This document shows, piece after piece, positions 53,232 to 64,000 of a stretch of 64,000 bases of DNA; within the stretch, counting starts at the first letter, position 1, and each line of letters opens with the position of its first letter. This DNA is from Formicarius rufipectus (taxonomy: Eukaryota; Chordata; Aves; Passeriformes; Formicariidae), in the NCBI GenBank assembly GCA_013399695.1, contig VXAU01006141.1, positions 1,066,593 to 1,130,592 on the forward strand. Reading direction: 5' to 3'. Made by a program: the position numbers and the translations under genes. A model generated the notes under the pieces. The model had not been told where the DNA came from. It saw nothing but the letters and a program-made list of their open reading frames with translations, and ran no database searches.

Positions 53232-56200
53232 CTGTGTGGGACATTGAATGAGTGTTATTACATGAGAAAAGGCATTAGGGCAGTATCTCCTTCCCACCCC
53301 TTCACCTCTCCAGCTCTGAGGGCTGGCTGTGGCAGGAGAACACGGCCATGGAGGCAGTGACTGCAGGGGCACTATCCTTCCTGCTGGTTTAGCAGACAGC
53401 ACGGTATGTTCCCTGCCTCCGACAGCACAGCAATTCCCAGTGAGGTCCGAGTATGCAGAGAAAGGGGCATTTCCCTCCCCCAGCACAGCAACTCTTTCAT
53501 GCAAATTTTTCTTCTCCCCCTGATTGCCCCTCTGAGTACTACACCCTGCACAGGCTGAGCCGGGCACACCATTTGATACCCAGGTTTGGTACCCGAGCGG
53601 TGCCTGGCTTTGTGTGCGCACAATCAGTTCAAAGCTGGGAGCTGCCACTTGCACTGTGGCACCAGATAAGCATGCTGGGTGTTAGAAGTGGTGGCTCTGT
53701 TTTGGGTTGAGGTTGCCTCAGCACTCCCCTGCACAGCCGACATGGACTCTGCAGTCTCTTGGCTCTCATTAAATTTCAGAAAACTGTCAGAGAAATGTAC
53801 CAGGCCATGCCCAAAATTGAACTGTCTGGTGCTCTTGATAACCCTTGCAATGTTATTTACCACGGCAAGCAGAATTCCTAGTATGTAGCTGCTCTAAAAT
53901 GTAAACAATTTTATTTATTTCAATTTAGTGTTAAGCCTGCCTTGAAAAAATCATTGAAAATTGATTTCTGCTTCATCCATGAGTTTTCATTCCAGCCCAG
54001 AGACGAATGACTTCAAATCTACTTTGTTTTTCTGTACATAGGCTTCTTCAGACAGTAATTTGAAAAACAATTCTGGGGCTTATGAATATTCATGCAGTAT
54101 TATGCAATACATATTTAACACATAAAGAATAAATTTTTAATCAGTGTCATCTCTGTAAGTCTTCGAAAGAAGATGCAAAACATGTTTAATAAATCTATTT
54201 GCTTTTATCCCTGCTGTGTATTTGAAAGGCCACAGGTTTAGTGTATTCATTAAGATGCAAAAGACAGAAATTCTTACCTGCATTCACTGGGACACTCAGT
54301 ACGATTCCAAGAGAAATCAAGGTGGGGTAGGTAATAGCAATCCCAAAATTTAGTAGAATATTGAATGCTGAAGAGGAAAGAAAACCACATTTTTGTACAA
54401 TGAAATTAGGCAGAAGGAATGTCACCTGAAACATTTATGCGTTTGGTTGTTTTCTGTTGTTCAAATAGAAGGTACACTTACTTCTGCTGTTATTCCTGGA
54501 AGATACCAGAGGATAGAGGTCTGTCTGCCCCATTTCCACCTGCCTGAGATATTGCTGTTTCTGGGGAACTCTATATCCCACTGGAGTCCAGTGGAAGATC
54601 AGGGTGAGGTTTGGGTACAGCCTGTCTCTCAATGTCATTTGCAGTAATTCTCACTCTCTGTACTGATCCACCGATCCGGTTTGCACTGCTAAAAGACTAA
54701 ACACCCTTCACCTGGGAGATTTCAGCCAAACAGTAGCTTCTGTTCTTTTTTGTAGAAAAACTGCCTCTAGTTGCAGGTGGAAGATGCTGCAAATCTAACC
54801 GTCTTCCAGGCATGAACTTGCTAAATATAATTTCATACAATGAAATTATAATGTCATTATAATATCATTGCAACAGAATTGATGTAATATCGTTGTAATA
54901 CCATACACTGTTCATTGAGTGTCTCATGACAAATTAATACTTGCTTTGGACCAAATTGACTCTTGTTTTAAGGTGATTTGCTTTAGCAGAGTCAGGAGAG
55001 CCTTACCAATACTGAGCTGGGGCTCCTATTGTCTTCTAGTAGTACCCATGTATTGTACACCCCAGCGATCACTTGCTGAGTTCTTCACTACTTACTTACA
55101 GACCCTTTCACTGAGTCCACTGATAAGTAACCCGGTATTTCTGGAGTCAGGCATTGTGACCTTTCAGGGTAAAAAGAGCTGGGACTCAAGATAGGGATAG
55201 AGAGGAGCTATTTCCAGTAGAAATTAATGTTTTAGGAGATGTGATTCCATTATCCAGTTTAGGGACTAACTGTGGCACCAAGTCATCTCATCTAGTTTAA
55301 CAACAAACAACATCACATTTTGGATAACCATTAACCACTGAAGTTCGGATTTGGCAATCCTCCCCAGCTGGGTTCCTTTGATGGGACAGCAGAAGGGAGG
55401 ATTCCACCTACCGAATTTCCACTGGCACTAGGCAACACTACATTTTCAAAAGTTTCCTCCTCTTCAGGAGTAGCAATTAGCTATTACTGCAGGCAGCAGG
55501 GGCACTGGTGTCTGTTCTTGATTGGCCTGGCCTAACCTCTTTGCTCTGGGAATGCTGATGAGCCCAACATAATGCCCCAGCAGCATGGCTGCTGTTGCAG
55601 CCTGGGAAAGTGTCACCCGTCTCTGTAATGCAGAGTTCACAAGCAGGAGTTAGGACAAGCTTTACAGTTTAGTCCTGCAACACCTTCTAATGAAAGCCAC
55701 AGTGTTTTGGCTTGGTAATAACAGCAGAAAAAGAAAGGACTCGTGATTTCTTAAGCTAGTAATTAGGTTGAGAAGAAGGGAAAACAGCTCCAGTATGAGA
55801 GGTCTGCAGCTTCCACCAGTGGTCAGTTTCTGGCACTGTCCTCCACTCCAATCAGTGTGAAAGCCCCCCATATACTCACTCAATAAGAGAATTGAAAATC
55901 CGCAGAGGTTTCCCCAAGGAACGATGTCAAAAGAGCTCCAGTACTCCACTTTGGTAAAATAAAGGATGACAGGAATACAGGTAACGAAGAGGATGTTGAA
56001 GACAGCTAACACAGACAGGAATAAGGCAGCTTCTCCAAATTTAGCACTGCCTAAAAGAAGTTTGAATAAAACCTACAAGAGGAAAATACATGGGTTTAAC
56101 TCTCTTTCATGGCATCCCTGGAAGGCTGGTGTTCTGTCCTGGCTCCAGTGGCACCCAGCATCCTGGCCTGGTGGCCAGTGCTTGGTGCTGAGAAGCTGGG

Positions 56201-58529
56201 TGCCAAGCAGTGTCAACCAACACCTAAGCAGAGATGCTTGCTGGACACTTGAGATGGATGCTCATGAAACTGGAGAGCAGCTTGTGTGGCCCACCCCTCT
56301 CCCTCCTGCCACCTCTTGGAACATAGGCAGGGACAGCTGCCAACTGAATCCATGCAGGAAGGAGACTCAGCACCTTTGTCTGTGGCAGCCCTGAAAGGAA
56401 AGGTTGCTAACCCTAGCTTAGACCCTTCACTCTTTTTTCTGCACCTCCAGAAAACTTGATATTAAGGAACAGGATAGGAAGCAATGATCTCTCTGCATGA
56501 GACATCAGTGGTCCAGGTCTTGGACTGCCACCTGGGGAGTGCTGTGGTGGTGAGCAAGCTCAGTCCATGCTGGCTGGCTGTCCTTCCACCTCTCCCTTCC
56601 TTCCTCCCTCCCCAGAACGCGGATAGCGTAGCAGCAGCCCAGAGCTCAAATGCAGCCTGGCTAATGAGACTGCAGGGAGAGATTTAAATGCTTTGGTTTG
56701 TTAGTGGGAGAATGAGAAAAGGCAGTAGAAATGAAGAATGTGAATAGCTCATCTGGGGAGTGCCTGTGGACAGGTGAAGGGTCTACATCAGTTTTTCACT
56801 ACAGAACTGCAGAGGGTCTGTTGGATACTGTGGGCTGTTAGTACAATTTTCCTTTGCCACTGGTTGCAAACCAGGACAGCCAGTGGACTCTGATTTACTG
56901 GTTTGTGCTGGAATGGCAGTCCACCTCACCAGCATCAGCTCTTTCTCCCTTGCCTATTCAGAACAGGCAAGTCTGCAGGGCAGCTGTGTTGCTGCTCTGC
57001 ATAATGGAGCACAATGTCCCGAAGGCCACTTACTCCTCATTCATTTTCCACCTGCGGACAGCATGTTGCCCCTGTCAGAGCAGACAGCTGGCACAGCAGA
57101 CTGCAGTGTCTGTGTCTGGGCTAAGAGGGCAGGTTGAGGTGGCTCTGCTGTACATTACACAACCTGTCTGCCTGCAGATCTGCCTGCCCCTTTGGCATGC
57201 ACAACTCATGGAAACTGAGCCAGACTGTGGAAAGGAAGAGCAGAGTGGCAGCAGCAGCGGCATGCACTGCACAACAAGCTGCTCAGCTCCATCTGTCCTG
57301 GCATGCGGGGCTTACTGCAGAGTAACACCCTGTCACCACTGCCTCCCTGTGGTGGAGCTCTGGTGGAGCAGCCCTGAAACCCCATGTCCCTGCAAGGACC
57401 AGCATTGTCATGGGAGAGGGGGCAGACCTAGGTTCTAGCCTTGAATAATCCTGCCTGTCTGCAGATGACTCCAGAGCCATGGCATTTCTTCTGGTCTGGA
57501 GGGTCACATTTCTGGTCTTGCGTGGAAAAGCTTTTTTAGAAGAAAGAGCTGTATAAAACTTCATTACCTTCCTCATGTAAGACATCATCTGACCTGAAAA
57601 AAGTGAGCAGAAAACAATGCAGCACTGTGCTAAGCAGTACAGGCAAATGGTTCTCAGTTTGGTGAGTCTTCCCGGACTGCTTGTGTTATGGCTGCAGGGC
57701 TTTGGTATGGTACAGTTCATTAGACCAGATGATTCATTACACCTTCTAGTCTACACATCTGAGCCAGAGTGGGTGAACCACACCATACAAATGCTTATTC
57801 TTCAGTGCAGACTGTGACTCTGAGCATCATGAGCAGCACAGACACAAATGCCTCTCAGGCTGAATGAAAAGGCTCTGCCCTGCAGAGGAGGCTGCATGTC
57901 ATCTTAACACATGGTACAGTTTATGTGGCTGGTTAGGATCAGGTCTTGATTCACAGGCATATGCTTTGGACTTTAGGCAAGTGATTATTTTCATGATTAA
58001 CAATACTTGAAGCCCAACACAGGCTGCATATGCCACTGAAGGAGGACTGGCAAGGGGAGGTAGCAAAGTGACTTGAAATAGAAGCTTCTGGCCCTTCCAG
58101 AGTGAGTGATTAAATCTAGCAACCTATACAAAAGCAGCCTCATTTTTCAAGAAGGTGGGACTTCTCTAAGTCCTCCCGTGGACACTGGGGAAGACTGTTC
58201 CCAGGAATTAGGAGTTTTTATCCTAAGTTAGGGCAGACATCAAAGCAAGTGAACACCTGAATGCAGTGTTGCATGGCAGAGCTCTCAAAGATAGGCACAC
58301 AGCACTGAACTGCACGGAGGTTTGCAAGTAAGACAGAACAGTTAAAGTGAGTGACAAGGGTGTCAGGCATCTTTTTTGGGGGGAAAGACCCAGGTGTACT
58401 TACCTTGTAGAGAGCAGACATTGAGGCAGAGCCCACCACCAGGGCTATCCCAATAACAGAGTGGCTGTGAAACCCATCAGCGTACGTCATCATAACTATC
58501 CCTGCAATAGCAAATATAGCAGCCACGAT
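52987..58529 (-). CDS. SLC35F3: SLC35F3, last four coding exons (putative thiamine transporter; 5' part outside window)
   Basis: Family knowledge: SLC35F3 is a multi-span membrane protein of the drug/metabolite transporter superfamily (SLC35 family), linked in human studies to thiamine transport. Seen here: exons 58404-58529, 55880-56072, 54278-54367 and 52987-53231 join in phase to 217 residues ending in TAA. Membrane segments by eye: residues 1-17 (IVAAIFAIAGIVMMTYA), 24-41, 57-80, about 95-116, 119-135, and 146-167 (a long Ile/Leu run). They are followed by a basic cytosolic-type tail with KLLTRLKVRKKEE. About half of a roughly 420-residue protein is present. The preceding exon, expected to encode the CCNKAF-type segment, was looked for in 58530-64000 on the minus strand and not found. 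Confidence 0.94.
53232..54277 (-). other. SLC35F3 last intron
   Basis: GT-AG intron of 1.05 kb. 53280-53720 is GC-richer with overlapping open frames on both strands and no family match. Nothing else seen. Confidence 0.7.
54278..54367 (-). CDS. SLC35F3: SLC35F3 exon (second from last)
   Basis: Acceptor CCTCTTCAG, donor GCAG|GTAAGA. Encodes FNILLNFGIAITYPTLISLG and IVLSVPVNA. The split Thr and Val codons at its ends restore the expected TFNI and NAVVDHY junctions. Confidence 0.94.
54368..55879 (-). other. SLC35F3 intron with palindrome cluster
   Basis: GT-AG intron of 1.5 kb. Holds the chained palindromes at 54826-54863; no other feature recognised. Confidence 0.7.
54826..54863. repeat. Two overlapping perfect inverted repeats
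   Basis: TATAATTTCAT, loop ACA, then ATGAAATTATA (54826-54850) has perfect 11-bp arms. ATTATAATG, T, CATTATAAT (54845-54863) has perfect 9-bp arms. They share 54845-54850, so only one can fold at a time. Related AT-rich words continue to about 54902. Confidence 0.9.
55880..56072 (-). CDS. SLC35F3: SLC35F3 exon (third from last)
   Basis: Acceptor TTCCTCTTGTAG, donor TTGA|GTGAGT. Encodes VLFKLLLGSAKFGEAALFLS and YFTKVEYWSSFDIVPWGNLC. Ends in phase 1. Confidence 0.94.
56073..58403 (-). other. SLC35F3 intron
   Basis: GT-AG intron of 2.3 kb. The GC-richer part 56100-57450 contains long open frames on the plus strand (for example 56854-57438) that show no family resemblance and no splice context. 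Confidence 0.65.
58404..58529 (-). CDS. SLC35F3: SLC35F3 exon (fourth from last)
   Basis: Acceptor CTCCAACCAG, donor TACAAG|GTAAGT. Forty-two codons with IVMMTYADGFHSHSVIGIAL and SASMSALYK. Phase 0 at both ends. Confidence 0.93.
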
Positions 58530-61500
58530 CTGGTTGGAGACAAAGAGAGAAAGCAAGAAAGTATTACCAGACAACTCCCATAATGCAAAAACAGGCAAGT
58601 AGCTTTAAATGAGAGGGTAGAACTTCTGCATCATCTGCTCATGTAGAAAAACACCCAGGCTAATACCCAGGGAGCCAATGCTGCCCTTGCAGCTTCCCTG
58701 GCTTCAGGGAAGATGCAGACAGAGCTGCGAAGGAGTGGCTGCCCCTGGGGTGTGCAGTAGGCCAGACAGAAGGGCCGAGTGTCTCTGACTGAGAAGAAGC
58801 TGGGAATTAATCTCTGTCACTGAGCCTCCCCATCAGGGAGTCCCTGCAGCCTCCGTGTGACAATAATACACAAATAGTAATTCCTTGGAGCTTACAGGAA
58901 AGGCTTTGAGTCCTGGTGAAATTTTGGAGGAAAAATGTTTTACAAATAAATGGGAATAAAACTCATGCAACTACTTTCTAGTCTAGATGTGTCGTTTCAG
59001 AGAGTAGAAGGTTTATTCAACCAGGCACTCTGCAATGCCTGAAGAGAGTCTCCCAAATGGAGGGAGAATTCATGAAAGTGGGGGACAGGCTGCCCCTGAT
59101 TTAGCAGGGTCAGCGAGAGTCCTGGCTTCTCTGGCATGGTCCTACCAGATACCTTCAGCCTTCCTGGGAGGTAATTTTGGGGTGAAAAGGGCTTTCTGCA
59201 GGCTTGTGCGTCCTGGCTCTGTGCTTTTTCACTGCATAGTCATGGTGATGCTTCTAAGATGACTGGTATATCGGTTTAAGCTGGGTTAAGTGCCAGCCAA
59301 CTCTCCCCTCTCCCAGGGCCAGATTGGTATTTTAAGCCCCATCCACAGGCTGCAGGTACCTACACATCCAAGAGCAAAGGCCTCCTCTCACCTTTCCTGT
59401 TTCCCACCAGAGATCCCAGGGCAGCAGTTAAGATGCAAGGGAAAAGTCTGCGTGCCAAGCTCTGCTGCTGCCTGATGAGCAAGATGTGGTGAGGTAGCCC
59501 CTTCACCAGCTTCAGGTCCCCATCCCAGCAGCACCAGCAGCCTCTTTCCTGGGTTGAGCTGGGGCTTGTGCCAGGGGGCACCTAAGAAGCAGGTGATCAT
59601 CCAGCAGATCCCTCCTGCACACTGACATCAACACCTTCAATTTCCCCTTACAGAAAAATGCCCCGTTTTTGCAAGAAACCCCTTATCAATTCCTCCACAG
59701 GTGTTACTGGAGAATGGCAGGGTGGCATAAGGGTAGAAAAAAGTTCACATCAGCAGAAGCTGGAAAATACAGCTGTTAAGAGCATCCCAATATGAAGAAA
59801 TTGCTATACTGCTGCTGAAGATGCTGCATGAACATAGCTTTGTCAGGCTGTGGAGGGGCAGGGTTCCCCTCAGCTGCTCAGCCCCTTGCACACCCCAGCT
59901 GAGGGGCAGCAAGTTCTGAAGATGCTGATTTATGACCTGATCAGGGTGGAGCCTGGTACAAGCTGCTAAGGCTGCACATATGGAGAAGTTCATATACAGC
60001 ATTTTAGCTTGCAGTCCTGTCAACATCAGGTCTTTCCATGCACAGCTGTAGGGCATCATTTCTGAAGTGAAGTTTCATGGTAGCATAACTGGGCCCTGTG
60101 GTCCTGGACAGGTTTCTTTTTAAGGCAGGGAGAGAAACCCTGCTGATGCATGACTCTACAGCAATGTGGGGCTGTTTCCCATAGGCAGCTCTGAAGGAGC
60201 TCAGCAGATCTCTCAGCAGTGTGCTGGTGCTTGTCAAATAAATTCAGACACTCTGTGCGGCTTCAGAGGCACAAAAAAAAAGATCATTGAATGAGACTAG
60301 CATGAGGCAGGTGCAGAACAACAAAAAGATTTGTCTTCACCCAACACATAATTAAGTGAAGAAAAGCTTTGCTGTTGCATGCTCTGGATGTGAAAAGTTT
60401 GCAAGGATAAACTCATGGAAGAAAGAAAATCCATCAGTTACTATTAGCTATAGAAACATTGCTTCCATCTCAGGAAGTCCTTGAGCCTCAAATTGCTGGA
60501 GGCTGGAAAGTCTCATGAGAAAATATCATTACAGGCTTTTCCTATTTAAATAGATTTTTCTAGGTGTCCACAACAGGCAGGTGCTGGAGGCAGACTCCTG
60601 GATCAGAGGCACCTTTGCTCTGACTTAGTAAGGCTCTTTGTAGAGGTGCAAAACACATAGCTCAGGCTTCTCTGAATAATGGCAACTCTGTACCTTCTTT
60701 CAACATCACCCACGCTACAGACCAGGAACACGCAGCGTTTCCTGTGGCATCAGCTCCAGGTGTGGCTGTTTCCTGTCTGACCTGCATGGGGCTTGTGCAG
60801 TCTTCACTGGAGAGCGGGGCGGGGGAACCACAACCAAACACCAGGCTGTGGCATCCACCTGGCACCTCCGGGTGCATCAGTGAAGGGAGACTACCTCAGG
60901 CCCTGGGAGTGCCGCCTCTAGTGCTTCTGCGGTGGAAACTTGGAGGATGTGTTAATGAAATACAAAAGACAAAGTATCCAGCGTTTCTTTTAACGTCAGG
61001 GGCTGATGGATTTCAGAGCACCTTCTAGGAGGCTGTGTCTGCCCAGTTGGAAAGGAATGCTACAGGGATTCGATAGTGTATTTATTTCCAAGTCCCACAG
61101 GCAGATGCACTTGTCTGTGTGTTATGTACGCAGGAAGCGCTTGTAAGCAATGGCTCTCTTGAATTCTGCGCTGTTTTGATTCACTGTAGCATGGAGGGAA
61201 ACACCAAAGTCAAAGATGGAAAGGAAATAAATTCAGCCTGCAAATAGTTTTGCTAGGGCAGAGGCCCTTGCCTCTTCCACCAAGCATGTCACGAGTGTTG
61301 GATCAATCTTGGCCTCACTTCTCAGTCCCTTGTCAACATGCCAGGTGTCACATACACCTTCTCTTGAAGCCTTTCAGTCTGTCTCTCAAGCACATTGTTA
61401 GCAGCAGTGACAGGCTGCTTGCACACCACAGTGCCTGCAGTTGCTTGCAGATGTCTCAGCACTGCAGGGCTTGCAGAGGCAATGCTTCAGGCACTCACAG

Positions 61501-64000
61501 CTTCATTATGTGTGTGTCTTCTGTGACAGCTCACAGCCTAGTTGGTCCTTGCTCTGGGCACAGTGAAGGTGGAAAAGTGCAACTTCATTAGAGGAGATAC
61601 AGGCATTTTCAAATGCCTGAATGGCAAGGATGGGGACCTGCAGCTTGCTCTTACATTTAAATTCCAGTAATTTCCTATTGTGATTTAAGTGCCTACAGAA
61701 CTAGTATTTGTACTTCCGAATGCCAAGTAGAATACTTGTGCTTGCTTTAACCCCACTGAGCTGCTGCTTTTTTCATCTGGCCTCTCCTTCAGCAGGCATG
61801 AACAGGGACACCCAAATGTGCGGTCAGAGCTTTGCTGTGGCACTATCCACCCTGCTGCACTAGTGTGGGGATGGAGCAGGAGCCTGGGAAGGCACTTGCA
61901 GTAGGGCAAGGCACTGTCACCCTTGCAGCCTTGTCTGCCAAATGCCCTCTCAAAGGGTGCCTTTAAAAGGATCACCAGTTCTGACATAGCATGGCCCTGA
62001 GGGACCACAAGCTTTAGGGCCAGGCTGTGTGCTTGCAGTCCCCAGGTTGCTCCCAGTGAAGCCCTAGCAGCTGTCCCTCCTCTTGGCTGCCAGTGCCAGG
62101 AAGAAGGCTGCGTGTTGGTGTTCATTTCAAGGCTATCCCCCAGTAGTTCCACCCTCGTTGCTCATTGATTGTCATAGGGACTGTACAGAAAAGAGAGGAA
62201 AGAAAATTATTTTCCAAAAGTCTCCATGTTATATCCCTCTGCAGAGAGGAGTGCCCCAGCACTCCCACTGTGCCACACAAAGCTGGGCTGCAGAACTGCC
62301 GCAGTGTTGCCACATGCCCTTCCAGTCCCTAGGGGCAAGTGCCTCCTCTCATAATTGCCACAGGTCAGGATGCCACAACTGCATCCATAGTCCAGTCTGC
62401 CTGTGAACTCCTTCCCCTGCATCCAGGTCCCTTGCTGGCCTGTCACCTGGGAAGGAGACAGCTGTGTTCCTTCTTGGGCACAAAGGTGCCTTCTCAGGAA
62501 GCACCTCTGTCACCCGTTACCAGTGCCAGGTGCCGTGGTGAGAGACTGGAACACATGGCACAAGCATCACACAGCCCCAGCTGCCCTGGCTCCTGTTCTG
62601 GTTGTCTGCTTCATTGCTGCTTTTCCAAAGCAGTCCTGATAGAAAACGGACAGCTGGACATGTCTGGGACCGCTACTCAGGTCTGCTTCCCTGCTCCTTC
62701 CACTCCTTCTGCCCCTTTGAGAAAGGAGGCATCCAGAGCAGAATTTGTCCCCCAGTGTCTAGCACTTTCCATGACACAAGACAGCTTGCCCAGGACAGTC
62801 CTGGAGAGTCCCTGACAGAGGTTGGCTTCTTTGCCTCCGCAACACAGCCATATCCAGTGGTGAGAGATGGCACATTTACAACAAGGAGGAAGTTGCAGGT
62901 ACAAGACAGCAGTGGTCACCCCTTCATACACCTCCTGGTGTCCCACCAGCACTACAGCTGACACTGCCACAAGAGAGATGAAGACCACAAAAATTTTTTG
63001 TTTGTTTGTGTTTGGTTGTTTTTTTTTTTTTAATTTATCAAAGTGGTTAGCATGTCTAGCTATGATAACAGTGACACTTCCCTGCCTCCCAGGATCATTT
63101 CAGGATATCCTTGCGCTCAACAACCAGAGCTAATTTGTTTTCAGCATAGGGCTACCTGGGAAGGGGGGGTGGGTAGACACCAGCTGGTCAGTCCGCGCTT
63201 TTGGCAGGTACATTTTGCAACCATCCCCTGAGCAGCCTCTTGGCTGCCACCACTGAAAGACTGGCCAAGCTCTCCTGCCAAGTTCTCCTGCCAGTAAGGA
63301 ACACTTCCCAAAAAGTTAACTCTCAGTTGCTCCATGCAGTGAGCACTAACAACTTCTGAGCACTAACAGCATTGCCCAGGTGGATGTGCAGGAAGTCCCT
63401 CCAGTGGTGGGCAGGAAATAGGAATTATTGCAGTAATTGCTGTTCATATGGATTATTCATTAATATTAATTGGTGCAACAAGGCAGAAGGGACCCACTGG
63501 CACCTTTTCTTTGCAGTTACTCCTAGTCCTGGAAGGAGCTCCTTGGCCCCAGGGCTGGTGGGTTACCAGCTTCTGCTTCCATGTGCTGAGGGATGCCTAC
63601 GTGGCAGCAGGGTTTGCAAGGAACTGAGGGGTTTTCTGATAAACCCTCTGCATGTGGCTCTGTTGCTGCTGCAGAGCAGGCATTTGCATGGGGTGCAGGA
63701 CTAAGGGTGTGAGCAAATATTTGGGGTGCCACCAGAAGAGCAGCCCATAGCTGCTGGCCACATGCAAGTCTCTTTGAGCTGGCATGACAGGAATCCTCCA
63801 TCAGTGATGCATGCACACACACACATTTTGACCACAGGCAGGTGCAGGCAGCCCAGTTCTCCTCTCCTGTCCACAGCTGCTGCTGACTGATACGGATACA
63901 AAAGATTACTGCATGCCTGCTGTCACATATAGAAAGGTGAGTGCCCTGTTAAATTCAGAGGTTGGGACCTAAAATGCATTGTATGGTTTTGCAGGAATAT
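58530..64000 (-). other. SLC35F3 upstream intron (runs off the window)
   Basis: No further SLC35F3 exon was recognised. The stretch contains an old CR1-type relic (60458-60650), a T tract at 63019-63032 and a short CA run at 63813-63822. Open frames of 60-160 codons on both strands follow the moderate G+C content and are not supported as genes. Confidence 0.6.
60458..60650 (+). repeat. Old CR1-type LINE 3' end
   Basis: GGAAGTCCTTGAGCCTCAAA, TTGCTGGAGGCTGGAAAGTC, ATATCATTACAGGCTTTTCC and CTCTGACTTAGTAAGGCTCT follow the remembered 3' end of old amniote CR1-like elements in sense orientation. It is the same kind of element as the antisense relic at 22765. Confidence 0.65.

Noticed and set aside
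56854..57438. 194-codon plus-strand open frame in an SLC35F3 intron
   Set aside because: It lies in a GC-richer intronic stretch with overlapping open frames in other frames, and has no family resemblance.
61685..62152. 155-codon minus-strand open frame considered as an upstream SLC35F3 exon
   Set aside because: The translation lacks the membrane segments and the CCNKAF-type motif expected before IVAAIFAI, and has no matching splice sites.
1..64000. CRISPR arrays, bacterial operons, rRNA or tRNA genes
   Set aside because: None seen. The window is vertebrate nuclear DNA; no cloverleaf with A and B boxes and no regularly spaced direct repeats were found by eye.

Overview
The window looks like a piece of a bird genome. 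The host is AT-rich vertebrate DNA with GT-AG introns, CpG-island promoters and CR1 LINE 3' ends of the avian type (4078-4560 and 27480-27545). Gene identity rests on recall of vertebrate protein families plus exon-by-exon translation; no database search was run. The species cannot be named from this sequence alone.

There are three protein-coding genes. TARBP1 (+ strand, 5202-38958 coding) is reconstructed as 30 exons in an unbroken reading frame. It encodes 1384 visible residues that end in the SpoU/SPOUT tRNA 2'-O-methyltransferase domain. Its first exon is cut by a 509-base assembly gap (4693-5201), so the promoter, start codon and N-terminus are missing. COA6 (- strand, 40144-41458) is a complete two-exon gene for a 79-residue twin CX9C-CX10C protein needed for cytochrome c oxidase assembly; its 3' end converges on that of TARBP1. 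SLC35F3 (- strand) is represented by its last four coding exons (52987-58529, 217 residues), and its upstream exons lie beyond the right edge. The order SLC35F3-COA6-TARBP1, with TARBP1 opposite to the other two, is the order I recall from human 1q42.2, which supports the calls. The genes share no pathway: tRNA modification, mitochondrial copper/Cox assembly, and a membrane transporter with a reported thiamine link.

Layout: 1-4077 is upstream intergenic DNA; 4078-4620 is a CR1 fragment and an AATA tract; 4693-5201 is the gap; 5202-39175 is TARBP1; 39176-39830 is a short convergent spacer; 39830-41640 is COA6 with its CpG-island promoter, which carries a recent 38-bp tandem repeat; 41755-41935 is a degenerate minisatellite; 41936-51570 is intergenic, with old repeats and two exon-like curiosities nearby; 51580-58529 is the 3' part of SLC35F3; 58530-64000 is SLC35F3 intron.

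I did not find a clearly new biological system. The observations most worth a second look are an unassigned, well-formed candidate terminal exon at 51968-52108 (-), an open in-frame N-terminal extension of COA6 that runs through perfect 38-bp repeats, a GC-AG intron in TARBP1, and a chain of perfect palindromes in an SLC35F3 intron.
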